Below, piece after piece: positions 7,534 to 16,719 of a DNA stretch of 16,740 bases. The DNA is from Acanthamoeba lenticulata. Its lineage: Eukaryota; Discosea; Longamoebia; Acanthamoebidae. A program made the translations under genes and the position numbers. Location of the stretch: contig NAVB01000553.1 in assembly GCA_002179805.1 (NCBI GenBank), positions 1 through 16,740 on the forward strand, in the 5' to 3' direction. The notes under the pieces are model-generated. The model was not told where the DNA came from and ran no database searches. It saw only the letters and a program-made list of their open reading frames with translations. Within the stretch, counting starts at the first letter, position 1. Each line of letters begins with the position of its first letter.

Positions 7534-9059
7534 TTAGCAGTCGAAGGAGGCGTTGAAGACCTCGTTCTCACCGCCCTCGTAGACGCGGGCAATCGAGAGG
7601 TACGGCGGCCTGTTGTACTTCTTGACGTACTCCTGGGCGTAGCCCATGCCCTTGGCCTTCTCGGCGGGGCTGGCGCCCTGGCCAATCCAGACGTAGATGT
7701 TGGCGCCAGTGTCGAACACGAAGACGTCGTTGCTGTTGAGGAGGCTCTTGGCGATGCGGCCCGAGCCAACCTCGGTGAAGGTCATGGTGCCAGTGGCATC
7801 GCTGAGCCTGAAGAGCTTCTTGACGGCACTAGCGGCGGCATCGTCGTCCGAGCCACCCTGAGCAGCGCTCTTGACGGGGCCGAAGCCGCCAAGCATGTTC
7901 CAGAAATCAGCCTTCTCGGGGTCGTTGTCAGCCTCATCGAGGACGACCACGCGGGGCTTGCCCTCACGCTCGTCATCGATGGCGCGGCAGAGCTGAGCCG
8001 CCTTCATGCGCTCTTGGCCGCTCGAGGCAGAGCCGTTCCACTGGTAGAGGACAAGGCCAGCATCTAAAAGAAGGGCATGTGAGTTGACATGGTCACTCTG
8101 TGTACACGAACAAGCTGACGCACCGAGGATGAACACGTCGCCCGAGTTGAGCGAGGCGCGCTCCATGGGCACCTGGACGCAACGGATGTTGCGGCGACCC
8201 TTCAAGTGCAGCAGACGAGGCTGCACGTGTAGAACAAAACGATTTCTTGTTAGTTGCCGTCTACGAGGCTGAGCATGAACAAAGGTCGTCGCACCTTGTA
8301 CTCGGTGGGCTTGACGTGGTTGAAGCCAGAGGCGACACCACCGTCCATGATGCGGATGCCATTGGGGAAGTAGGACATGAAGAGGGCAGACTCATAGCCC
8401 TGAACCTCCCTGTACTGGACGGGGGCGTCCTTCAGGTAGGTGTCCAGCTCGATGGTCTTGTACACAGCGGTACCGGCCTCATCCTGTATAGCAAAGGGTG
8501 TAAAAGCAGTTAGCCAGAGCCCAATGGTGGAATGAGGCTGAACAAAGTGGTGCGTACGAGGGTGGTGTCGTCACCGAGCCAAAAGTGGAGGTTGTAGGCG
8601 AAACCACCGCCAGGCTTGCTGTAGGTCTGTAGAAGGAAGGTGGGGGTGAGACTTTCTTGTTAAGGTGAACAAGTCAGGAGGTCAGGGCGAACCCAGAGGA
8701 TGATGTAGCTGTCGCCGTCGAAGAACTGGCCGTAGGTCTTGGGGGCAACAGGCACCACCTGTGGAACAGTGTATTTGGTCAGTTTCCAGTTCTGCCAAAG
8801 CTACTTGTTGACGGGTGTCCCCACCTTGAAGTTCTCAATGCGCCAGACCAGCATACCAGCGCTCTTGCCAGTCTTGTGCCACTGTATGTGTGTGTGTTCA
8901 GGTGAGCCACGTTTCTTGTTTAGAGAGTTCAGAAGCTGCGTTAAACAGCCGAACCTCAGTCTCAGTAGCGGCGGCGGTCTCCTTGCAGCTCCTCTCGAGG
9001 TCAGAGCCCAGGTTCTCGATGTTCGAGCCGACAATGTTGAAAACCTTAGCCTTCTGCAT
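7534..9059 (-). CDS. Severin/fragmin-type F-actin severing and capping protein (three gelsolin domains)
   Basis: Seven exons: 9059-8955, 8881-8825, 8758-8693, 8626-8558, 8483-8295, 8220-8124 and 8063-7534, giving 370 residues, close to the ~360 of Dictyostelium severin. Domain G1 (about 40-150) has LVWRIENFKVVPV, FFDGDSYIIL, LHFWLGDDTTLDEAGTAVYK and SGFNHVKPTEYKPRLLH. G2 (about 163-255) has a basic KGRRNIR stretch typical of the phosphoinositide-binding strand, then LNSGDVFILDAGLVLYQWNG. G3 (about 280-365) has LFRLSDATGTMTF, NSNDVFVFDTGANIYVWIGQ and IARVYEGGENEVF. The family severs, caps and nucleates actin filaments in the cytoplasm under Ca2+ control. The start MQKAKVFNI matches the family N-terminus. 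It is transcribed divergently from NOL10. Intron 6 (60 nt) has no in-frame stop. Intron 2 (GTGGGG) is one of only two in the window without C at +4. Confidence 0.95.
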
Positions 9060-9362
9060 GCTGTGTATCACTAGTCCGACAGTTGTGCTGTGCTGGTGTG
9101 GTGCAAAGAAAAACGTCTCTTCGCCAAGCAGACACACCATGCCCACCACGCGGAGTAATTCCAACCAACCACGTTTCGTTACAGGGAGGAGGGGTGGTGT
9201 GTTCGCCTTTTTTTGGGTCATGCCCGAAATTGTGAAAAATGCGAAAAATGCGAAATACATTTCCTTTGCTTTTTTGGTTTCTTTTTCTTTCTCATCTTTT
9301 GGTCCTCATCTCAGAGATTTCCGTCCGGCAAGAAGTGTTGCAACAAGGACGAGGCAGTGAAG
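9060..9362. promoter_or_regulatory. Divergent promoter region between severin (-) and NOL10 (+)
   Basis: The 303 bp between two opposite ATGs contain no gene. The plus-strand right half has T-rich tracts (9208-9215 and 9265-9300) and a tandem GAAAAATGC motif about 110 bp before the NOL10 ATG. No canonical TATA box is clear on either side. That one region drives two very different genes is inferred from layout. Confidence 0.6.
9234..9256 (+). repeat. Tandem 9-nt motif GAAAAATGC (two copies plus a partial third)
   Basis: Copies lie at 9234-9242 and 9243-9251, followed by GAAAT; a related CGAAAT occurs just upstream at 9225-9230. The position in the divergent promoter suggests a factor-binding site, but this is inference. 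Confidence 0.5.
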
Positions 9363-11975
9363 ATGCAGTTGGCTGGAGTAACCGGGGAAGGTGTGAAAAT
9401 TTACAACGTCTCCGCCGGCAAATCACTCCCAGAATGGCTTGCCGAAAAGAAGAAAGCTGCCCTTCGGTATTCACCACATCTTATTTCATCAATCTCAATT
9501 GAGAATGCTCAAATGCGCCCTCCTGCAATCGCACAATTTTTCCAAATTGTCCATCTTTTTAAAAAGATTTGCAGAATTCAAAATTAAATCCTGCTTCTTA
9601 CCTCCTTCATTCCAAACACTAGCTATGATTCCGAGTATCGACGACGGCTCGAGCTCCTTCAAGATGCCAAGTTCCCCGTGGCTTGCCAGCGCATCAAGAC
9701 CTCGCGTGATGGCCGTTTCATGCTGGCCACAGGCACCTACAAGCCACAAATCAAAGTCTACGAGCTCTCGCAGCTCTCCATGAAGTTTGAGCGCCACCTC
9801 GACTCCCAAATCGTCCAGTTTCAGGCACGCGCCCGCCTCCTCTTTCTCCTCCTCCTCGTCCTCCTCCTCTTCGTTCTCCTCTTCCTTCTTCTCTGCACGC
9901 GCCCAGCTGGGCTGACTGGCCGCACTGCAGTCTCTGGCCGACGACTTTGACAAGCTGGTGTTTCTGCGCGCCGACCGCTCGATCGAGTTTCACGCGCGCT
10001 ACGGCCGCTACTTTGTCACGCGCATCCCCAAGTTTGGGCGCGACATGACCTATCACTACCCGTCGTGCGATCTCCTCGCCGTGGGCTCCTCGCGCGAGGT
10101 CTACCGCATCAACCTCGAGCAGGGACGCTTCCTGGCCCCGATGGTCGCGCAGTCGTCGGCGTTGAACGTGGTCGGCGTGTCGCCCCTCCACGGCCTCATC
10201 GGAGTCGGCGGTGTTGAGGTGCGGCCCGCCTCTGCTCGTCTGTGAAAGCTGACGTGGCTGACGTTATCATCATCATCATGGTGGATCAATGCAGGGCCTT
10301 GTCGAGTTTTTCGATCCGCGACAGAAGAAGGCGGCGGGCCGCGTGAGCACGGCCTCGGGCCTCGCGGCTGCCGACGCCTCCATGGCGGGCGCTGGCGACA
10401 GGGCTGCCGAGGTCACCGCCCTCCGCTACAACGACAACGACCCGCTTGGCCTGGTACGCCTTTTTTTTTTTTGTAAGTAATAGAAATCAAGTAGCGTTTT
10501 CGTAATTTAAAAATGTAAAAACGTTTTCAGTATTTCTGACAAAAAACAAACAAAAAAAAAACGGCAGGCTGTGGGCACGGGGTCTGGCCATGTGCTGCTG
10601 TACGACCTGCGGTCGTCGCGGCCGCTCATTGTGAAGGACCACATGTACCGGTTGCCTATCGTGGACATCAAATACCACATGTCGCCGCTGGCGTCGTCGC
10701 CGCTCATCATCTCCACCGACCAGAAGATCGTCAAGATCTGGCAGCCGGACTCGGGCCGCAACTTTGCCAACATTGAGCCCGGGCCGGAGCTGCACGACAC
10801 GTGCGTGATCAAGGGCACGGGCCTCATCTTCATGGCGGGCGAGATGAGCAAGATCAGCTCCTACTTTGTGCCCGCCCTCGGGCCGGCGCCGCAGTGGTGC
10901 TCCTTCTTGGACAACCTCACCGAGGAGCTCGAGGAGGACGCCGCCCCGGTCATCTACGACGACTACCGGTTCATCACGATGGAAGAGATCCAGCAGCTGG
11001 GCGCCACCAACCTCCTCGGCACAAGCTACCTCCGCGCCTACATGCACGGCTTCTTCATCGGTGCGGCCTTCTCTCTCTCTCTCTCTCGTCGCCATCACCA
11101 TCACGATGCCATTTTCTCACACGATGTTGACGTTGACGTGGACGATGATGCCGGCAACAGATCTGCGGCTGTACAGGAAGCTCAAGGCGGCGGCGGACCC
11201 GTTCGCCTACGAGCGCTACAGGAAGGAGCGAATCGCGGCGCTGCGCGAGGAGGCCGCGGCAAGCCGCATCCGGACGACCAAGAAGAAGGCGTTCAAGCGG
11301 TCCGACCTCAAGACGCCGGCGCTGGAGGCCGCCGCGAGCGACAACCGGTTCGGCGCGCTCCTCACCGACCCGGCCTTCAAGGTCGACCGCAGCTCGGAGA
11401 CCTTCAAGCGCCTCAACCCGATGGGCCTCCGCCCGGGCGCCAAGGCCGACGACGAGCCCGTGTTTGACCACTTTGAGAAGGTCGAGCTCGGAGACGGTGA
11501 TGACCAGGAGGCCGACGACAATGTCGACAACGAGGAGGAGGCCGAGGCCGAAGAGAACCAGGAGGTAGACGACGGAATGGAGGAAGAGGAAGAAGAGGAG
11601 ACGATGTCGCGGAAGCAGAAGAAGAAGGAGATGAGGAAGAACAAGAAGAAGGCCGGACCGGTCATGTACGAGCTGGCGGGCGACCAGGACCAGGCCTTGG
11701 CCGCGGCGGCGTCGGCCAGCAGCGGCGGCGGCGCGTCGGCGACCGCGGGCAAGCGGAAGCGACGAGAGCGGCTCACGCTGGAGGAGCGCCTCAACAACGA
11801 GACGGTGGCGACGGCCGGCGCGGGCAGCATGAAGCGGCACACCGACGGCGCCATGCAGCTCACTTTCGTGCCCAAGACCTCGGCCAAGAAGGGCAAGCCT
11901 GGCTTCGGAGCGGCCGCCCAGCAGCGCGACGGCGCGCCAGACACGCGCAAGCGCCGCAGCTTCAGAACCAAGTGA
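9363..11975 (+). CDS. NOL10/Enp2, nucleolar WD40 protein of small-subunit ribosome biogenesis
   Basis: Six exons: 9363-9466, 9623-9824, 9931-10218, 10295-10453, 10568-11060 and 11161-11975, giving 686 residues, almost the same as human NOL10 (about 688). Hallmarks in order: VKIYNVSAGKSLPEWL near the N-terminus, RRRLELLQDAKFP, LATGTYKPQIKVYE, TRIPKFGRDMTYHYPSCDL, REVYRINLEQGRFL, HVLLYDLRSSRPL, LGPAPQWCSFLDNLTEELEE and SYLRAYMHGFF. The first ~410 residues form the beta-propeller. The NUC153 motif (DNRFGALLTDPAFKVDRSS) lies near 475-500, followed by an acidic Glu/Asp tract and a basic Lys/Arg tail ending RKRRSFRTK. In yeast, Enp2 is part of the SSU processome with Bfr2 and Lcp5. Intron 2 (9825-9930) is GC-AG; intron 1 (156 nt, GTATTC) lacks C at +4. 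Intron 5 holds a TC run. The next gene starts 96 bp downstream. Confidence 0.95.
9825..9930 (+). other. GC-AG intron in the NOL10 gene
   Basis: The boundary is TTTCAG|GCACGC ... ACTGCAG|TCTCTG, 106 nt. It is placed by the conserved Phe-Gln|Ser-Leu-Ala-Asp-Asp junction, which aligns with human NOL10. No GT donor fits the frame near this point. The interior is a long C/T tract (about 9833-9895), giving a strong polypyrimidine run. Confidence 0.75.
11070..11087 (+). repeat. TC dinucleotide run inside NOL10 intron 5
   Basis: About nine CT units directly follow the donor region of the 100-nt intron 11061-11160. They are probably part of its pyrimidine-rich interior rather than a separate element. 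Confidence 0.7.
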
Positions 11976-12071
11976 TCTTGTTGTGGGGCATAAAAAATTG
12001 AAAATAAAAATAAAACAAAGAAAAAGAAAAAAGACGAACTTTTTTTGATTTATTGCCGCTTTGTTTGACAG

Positions 12072-13209
12072 ATGGAGGTCGACGGCCAGCGCTCTGCCAA
12101 GAGGAAGAGGATTGACGAGGAGGCGGAAGTGGAAAACGGCGAGCAACAAAGCATAATCACAGAACAACAAGAGGTCGAAAATGGGACGCAGAATGAAGTG
12201 CTTTTGGATGTCTTGCCGTATGTCGATTCCTACACCGAGGACGATAAGCAACTTGCGCTCCGATTGATTCAGGAGGAAATGGGCACCTTCCAGCCCCCAG
12301 ATTATCTTGCCACCGCTCTCCCGCCCCCTCCTCTTCCCACATTCTTGGGAGGCACCGAGTCGCTCCTGCAAGCCGAAATGGAGCGCGTTGGTGCTGGCAA
12401 GCCACCTGTGGGTGGTTTTGACGCCACACGGTACCCAAATCTTCCATAATGTTAGCGTTACACTTGCAATTCCCAATTTTCCAATTGGAGTGGCCCACAT
12501 TGTAGTTGTGAGGTTTCAATTTTGTGAGCGAATTGATTTAATGGCTTACGTTGGTTCTGGTGGCCAGGTATGCACTGCGGCGTCCACAGGGGAAAGAGGA
12601 GAAGGACCCCGAAGCGTGGGGCAAGGCCATTGAACAGGCTCAGATGGTGCTGCAGCACCAGCACGCGCGACTGGCCAACCTTCGTCTGCTCGAGCAGTTT
12701 GGGCCCAACGCGTGGCTCTCCAACAACCAGCGCCTCCAGACGACTCAGAAGCAGTGCGCTTCGCCTTCTCCTTTGGCCTGCGCGATGAAGGCGCCTCTTG
12801 CTCAACAAGAAACACAACAACAGGTTGGATGACGAGCTGCGCGCCGTGCGGGCGCAGATCGAAGAGCTGAACCGACAGAGGCTTGAGGAGCAGCAGGCGG
12901 CCGGCTCTAAGCTCTATCGTGCACAGGTTCCAGCTCGCCTCCACCCCTCGCTCGAGTTCTTCTTCTTCTTCTTCTTCTTCTTCCTCTTCTGACCTTGCGT
13001 CGGTTTGGCACAGGCCGAATGGGCAGAGCTGGTGCAAAAGAACTTGCAGCTCGACGTCGCTTGCCAGCAACTCGAGCACAACTTGCCCTCTCGACCCACG
13101 TACGCGACCCCATTAGGAGCCGCTACCCAGGCGATTGGTGTCTTACTTAATATGTTTCAAATATGATCTACACTACAGGCCATCGTCAGATGATCAGGGA
13201 GCCATGTGA
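12072..13209 (+). CDS. BCAS2/SPF27, Prp19 (NTC) spliceosomal complex subunit
   Basis: Five exons: 12072-12430, 12568-12753, 12824-12926, 13014-13099 and 13179-13209, giving 254 residues (human BCAS2 is 225). Family features: LLDVLPYVDSYTEDD with following AALxLIxEE-type helix (LALRLIQEEMGTFQPPDYL), RYALRRPQGKE, ARLANLRLLEQFGPNAW, then the helical LDDELRAVRAQIEELNRQRL, QQAAGSKLYRAQAEWAELV and VACQQLEHNLP that form the coiled coil binding Prp19/Cdc5. It functions in the nucleus in spliceosome activation. The N-terminus carries an extra segment with KRKR, a likely nuclear localisation signal. The final short exon (ending PSSDDQGAM) is the least certain; reading through its GTACGC donor instead would give a different 20-residue end. 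All four donors have C at +4. The ATG lies only 96 bp after the NOL10 stop. Confidence 0.9.
12957..12990 (+). repeat. TTC triplet run in BCAS2 intron 3
   Basis: About nine TTC units followed by TTCCTCTTCT lie just upstream of the acceptor at 13011-13013, within the intron 12927-13013. They serve as its polypyrimidine tract. The run is readable as poly-Phe and could mislead gene prediction. Confidence 0.75.
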
Positions 13210-13424
13210 GTAGCAGCTAGCCCCTCGTCTCCTTCCTCCTGTCTTGCTTCTGTCTACAAAAAATGGTTTCTCGGATAGTTTCATTCCGCTGTTTCAGCCT
13301 TATTGTCGACGGGCTCTTTTTTCTCTCTTTTGTTATTTATTTAGCGGCTCAGATACGAACGTTAAATTGGATCAGATAGTCCCATTAACGACTAAGAGGA
13401 CAACGTTCAGCCAGTGGCGAGGAG

Positions 13425-16400
13425 ATGCAACACGGAGGTGCCGCCCATATGGCGTCCCACGGGACTGGGGGCGGCCAGCAAGAACCTGCGGTTGTTCGAG
13501 ACGAATGGGAGCGATTGCGACGTCTGGGCCGAACACGATCACATTCGTACCCGGATCGACCAGCCAACGGGCTTATGTCCACTACTTCTCCGACTACTGC
13601 CTCTCCCTCGAGCCCCGCCCCACCATTGTCGAACGGTGGTGCCATGCCCCACAATTCGGGGTTTCCCTCCAACGATTCTACTTCGGCCGGTATGGAGGTC
13701 GACATGAGCAATCCAATGGGGCATCGCAGCCACAGTGCGGTCGCAATGTCGCACCACCATCCGCAACAGCAACCGCAATCATCGCCACAGTATCTCCAGC
13801 CCCCCACGAGCGGTGGAGGCGGAAGCTGGCGCGAGGGCTCGCCAGACGCCGACGCCCAGGGCGCCGGGCGCCGCCTCGTGCGCGGTCGTCGCCGCGCGGG
13901 CAGCGAGGCCTCGGCCTTCCCCCCACCCGTCCTCGCGGGTGGCCACCACCTCCCCTCATCGTCCCTGGCCTCTTCGTCCATGTCCGCCACCTCGGGCGGG
14001 CCCGGCTCCGGCTCGGCCTCGCCGCTGACTGACAGCGGCGAGCAGCGCGCGCGGTCCCTGCTCTCGACGCCGCCGCTACACTACCATCACCAGCAGCGCA
14101 CGGCGGCCGTTCACGGCCACGCGCACGGGCACGGTCATGGGCACGTCCACGGTCATGGACACGGCCACGGCGGCCACCACGCGGCTGCGTCGCCCCTGGG
14201 CCAGCACCAACTGACGTCGGCTCAGTACCACGACGAGCTCGAGCGCCTCGTGCACTCGCCGCTCCTCGGCGACGCGCCGTTGCAGCACCCGGGCGGCCTC
14301 CAGCTCCCGCACGGCGTCCCCTCCTTGCTTCCCCAGCAGCAGCAGCAACAGGCCCAGCAGCAACCCCAGACCCAGCAACAGCAGCAGCAGCCGATGATGC
14401 ATCATCAGCAGCAACAGCAGCAGCAGCACTACGGCCAGCCGCAGCGCCAGAACAGCGGCATCGTCCCACAGCAGCAGCAACAGCAGCACTCGCACCAGCC
14501 ACACTACGGAGCCCAGCAGCAGCAGCAGCAGCAACAACAACAGCAACAAGCACAGCAGCAGGAGATGGACGAGGAGGACCAGGCTGGCGACAAGGAGGAG
14601 GTTCACGTCAAGCGCGAGGGCGGACTGCGCGAGCCGACGGGCACGGCGTGCCCCGAGTTCAGCTTCAACCTGCAGGGCCTTTACCCGGCCGAGCTGCGCG
14701 AGGACGGCGTACGCTTCTCGGTCATGTACCAGGTCCACTACGTGCGCATCTTTGAGGAGGCCGACGCCGTGCGGCTCGACGGTGTGCGCGAAGCCGTCAT
14801 GAGCTTTTGGCCCAAGACGCGCCGCTTCTTCAACCTCTTCCAATCGCCCTTCATCGTTCACCAGATCCTCAACATCGACTACATGCTCTACGACGTACGT
14901 CGTATTCTCGGTCCTCTTTATTTATTTATTTATTTATTTTCGTTTGTCTTCGTTTTCTTTTTGAAAAAGAAATTTACTGCAATTCAAGAAATGAAGTGCT
15001 CACTGCTGCATTGGTCCCTCCCTCACAGGCGCTGGTCAACATGCTGGTGCCCGACCCGTTCCGCTGCGTGGCGCCCGAAGTCTCGTCCGCCATCATTGTA
15101 CGGCTCCTTTCTTGCCCTTTTCATCCCTGCTGGTACGCGAGGGCTTACCTGGCGACGCGTACACCAATACAGGAACTGTCGCGGCAATACCCCGCGTGGC
15201 TCCACAACGCTATCCAATTCGCCATCCCACTCGCCCTCACCGGTACTTTTACTAAATAGTTTTTTTTTAAACAAAAAACAAATCAACTAATCAATGATTT
15301 TTGCTTGTGTAGATGCCAAGATCAGAGCGGTGAAGTATTTTTGTAAGACGCTGCACAAGCGGGCGATGATCAGCAATCTGGGCGGGCGGCTGACCAACCA
15401 CCTCAACGGCCTCCACCTGACCCCCGAACAGCGCCAGCGATGGAGCGCGCAGCTCCAGCAACAGGCCTCGTCCGACGAGGGCGCTGACATGTCGTCTCTC
15501 TCCCGCCGCCGCATGCTGCAGGACTGGCACGACGATCCCCCCTTCCTCGTCCCCCTCCCTTGCCTACGTCATGCTGACGTCATCACACCGCCTCTACAGG
15601 ATGGCGCTCGACTTTGCCTTCATCGCGGCGCAGACGTCACTTTTTGACACGCCTGACCGGCCCTACTCGGTGCCGCTGCCGTCGACCCTCCTGCAGGACA
15701 TCACGCAGCTGCTGGCCCACGAGGCTGGCATCGAGCAGTGGTCTGAGTGGCTCGTACGACGGCGCCCTCTCGCGAGACAATGCCTTTTCCTCTCGCATGA
15801 CTGACATTCCTTGCACACGCGCAGCACGGCTCGATCCTGGCCAATCACATCTTTGCGGGCGAGCGCAAGGAGAGCAGCGCCAAGGCCCAGGGCGACCTCA
15901 TCCACGATTTTGTTCTCAAATGGTCCTTCTTCAGCGCCAACGTCCAGCAGGAGCTCACCTCCATGCGCGCCGAGACTCTCAAGTACGGCTCCCTTCTCTT
16001 GCCACATGGAATGCATTCTGCGGCCTGTGAGTAACGCCAAAAATGTGTGGAATGCGTATAGAATGTTTCGGCTGTTGTTTGAGTGGGTGGAAGCCGTGCT
16101 CAACCACCACATGGAACTCTCGTGGAACAACCGCGGCCCTGGCGCCGGCGCCGGCGCTGGCGTCTCTGTCGGCCATCCGCCACCGAACGGTCCCGCCATG
16201 GCGATCGCGGGCGGCAGCCCCGGGGGCATGCCCGGCAGCTTCTCGCCCTCACTCATGCGACGGCGCGCCTCCCCGCCCGACATGATGGGCGGCTCTGTCG
16301 TCCCGTCGGGCCCTGGCGAGCTCACGTTCCACACGACGGGCCCTGGCGGGCCGGTCGTCGCGCCGCCCGGCTATGGCCCGGGCGCCGGCGGTGGCTCGCC

Positions 16401-16719
16401 CTTCTCGTCGCCAGCGCCGTCGCCGGTCATGGTGACGTCCGCCGTCTCGTCCCAGCCGGCGTCGCCGCTCCAGGCCCGCCCGCCGGGCAGCGCCGACGGA
16501 TCGGCAGCCTCGGGCTCGCCTGCCGGGTCGTCATCCGCCGCGGCCGCTGCCGCCGCGGCGTCCCAGCAGAGCCGGCTGTACATGCAATCGCTGCACAACC
16601 AGCAGCACCAGAAGGCCCAGGCCGTGGGCTACAATCCCCAGCAGGGCCAGCCACAGTCGGCCCAGTCCCAGCCGGGCGCCTTTGTGCCCACCGGCGGAGC
16701 TCCGCCTTCCGCCTACTGG
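13425..16719 (+). CDS. RFX-family protein (dimerisation region present, DNA-binding domain not seen), continues past right edge
   Basis: Seven exons in the window: 13425-14894, 15029-15097, 15173-15242, 15313-15526, 15600-15753, 15825-15982 and 16062-16719 (followed by a GTTCGT donor), 931 codons in frame. Residues 1-410 are low complexity: Ser/Pro-rich, a His-Gly run at 230-252 and Gln-rich at 304-379. From about 412 to 740 the protein matches the conserved B/C/dimerisation region of RFX factors: YDALVNMLVPDPFRCVAPEV, LSRQYPAWLHNAIQ, VKYFCKTLHKRAMISNLG, IEQWSEWLHGSILANH, and VLKWSFFSANVQQELT with MFRLLFEW. RFX proteins are nuclear transcription factors that dimerise through this part. The RFX winged helix, normally N-terminal to it, is not visible here. 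VKRE near 400 fits a SUMO consensus. After 740 the visible tail is Gly/Pro/Ser/Ala-rich. Intron 4 is GC-AG; intron 2 (75 nt) has no in-frame stop; intron 1 has a TTTA run. The start is the first ATG of the long frame, 215 bp after BCAS2. Confidence 0.8.
14112..14180 (+). repeat. His-Gly repeat coding tract in the RFX-like gene
   Basis: Codes for alternating His and Gly (HGHAHGHGHGHVHGHGHGHG then GHH), residues 230-252, twelve histidines in 23 residues. Codons are mixed (CAC/CAT, GGC/GGT/GGG/GGA), so the tract has not expanded by recent slippage and may be under selection, for example for metal binding or condensate behaviour. Confidence 0.8.
14334..14561 (+). repeat. CAG/CAA tract coding for polyglutamine in the RFX-like gene
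   Basis: Residues 304-379 are mostly Gln in runs of 6, 6, 7, 6 and 12, broken by Ala, Pro, His and Tyr. CAG predominates with CAA interruptions. Such tracts are common in transcription-factor activation regions and are length-variable. The opposite strand reads as a Leu-rich open frame, which is a shadow. Confidence 0.85.
15527..15599 (+). other. GC-AG intron in the RFX-like gene
   Basis: The boundary is GACTG|GCACGA ... CTACAG|GATGGC, 73 nt, joining Gln-Asp-Trp to Met-Ala-Leu-Asp-Phe. The acceptor requires a donor in phase 2; the nearby GT dinucleotides are in the wrong phase or would leave an intron near or below 50 nt. The GC donor is followed by ACG, as in the other two GC introns. Confidence 0.7.

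Noticed and set aside
11055..12500. Long minus-strand open frame (481 codons)
   Set aside because: It is antisense to NOL10 exon 6 and BCAS2 exon 1, both of which have clear homology; high-GC genes in this window routinely leave open antisense frames.
13678..14553. Minus-strand Ala/Arg-rich frame of 291 codons
   Set aside because: Composition (Ala, Arg, Gly) is that expected of the reverse of a GC-rich repeat-coding exon; no domain is visible.
14334..14561. Possible non-coding microsatellite
   Set aside because: It lies in a 490-codon open exon that joins in frame to the RFX region, so it is coding sequence.
14076..14861. Minus-strand Leu-rich frame resembling membrane segments
   Set aside because: CAG repeats read as CTG (Leu) on the other strand. 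The long Leu runs are a shadow of the polyglutamine tract, not transmembrane helices.
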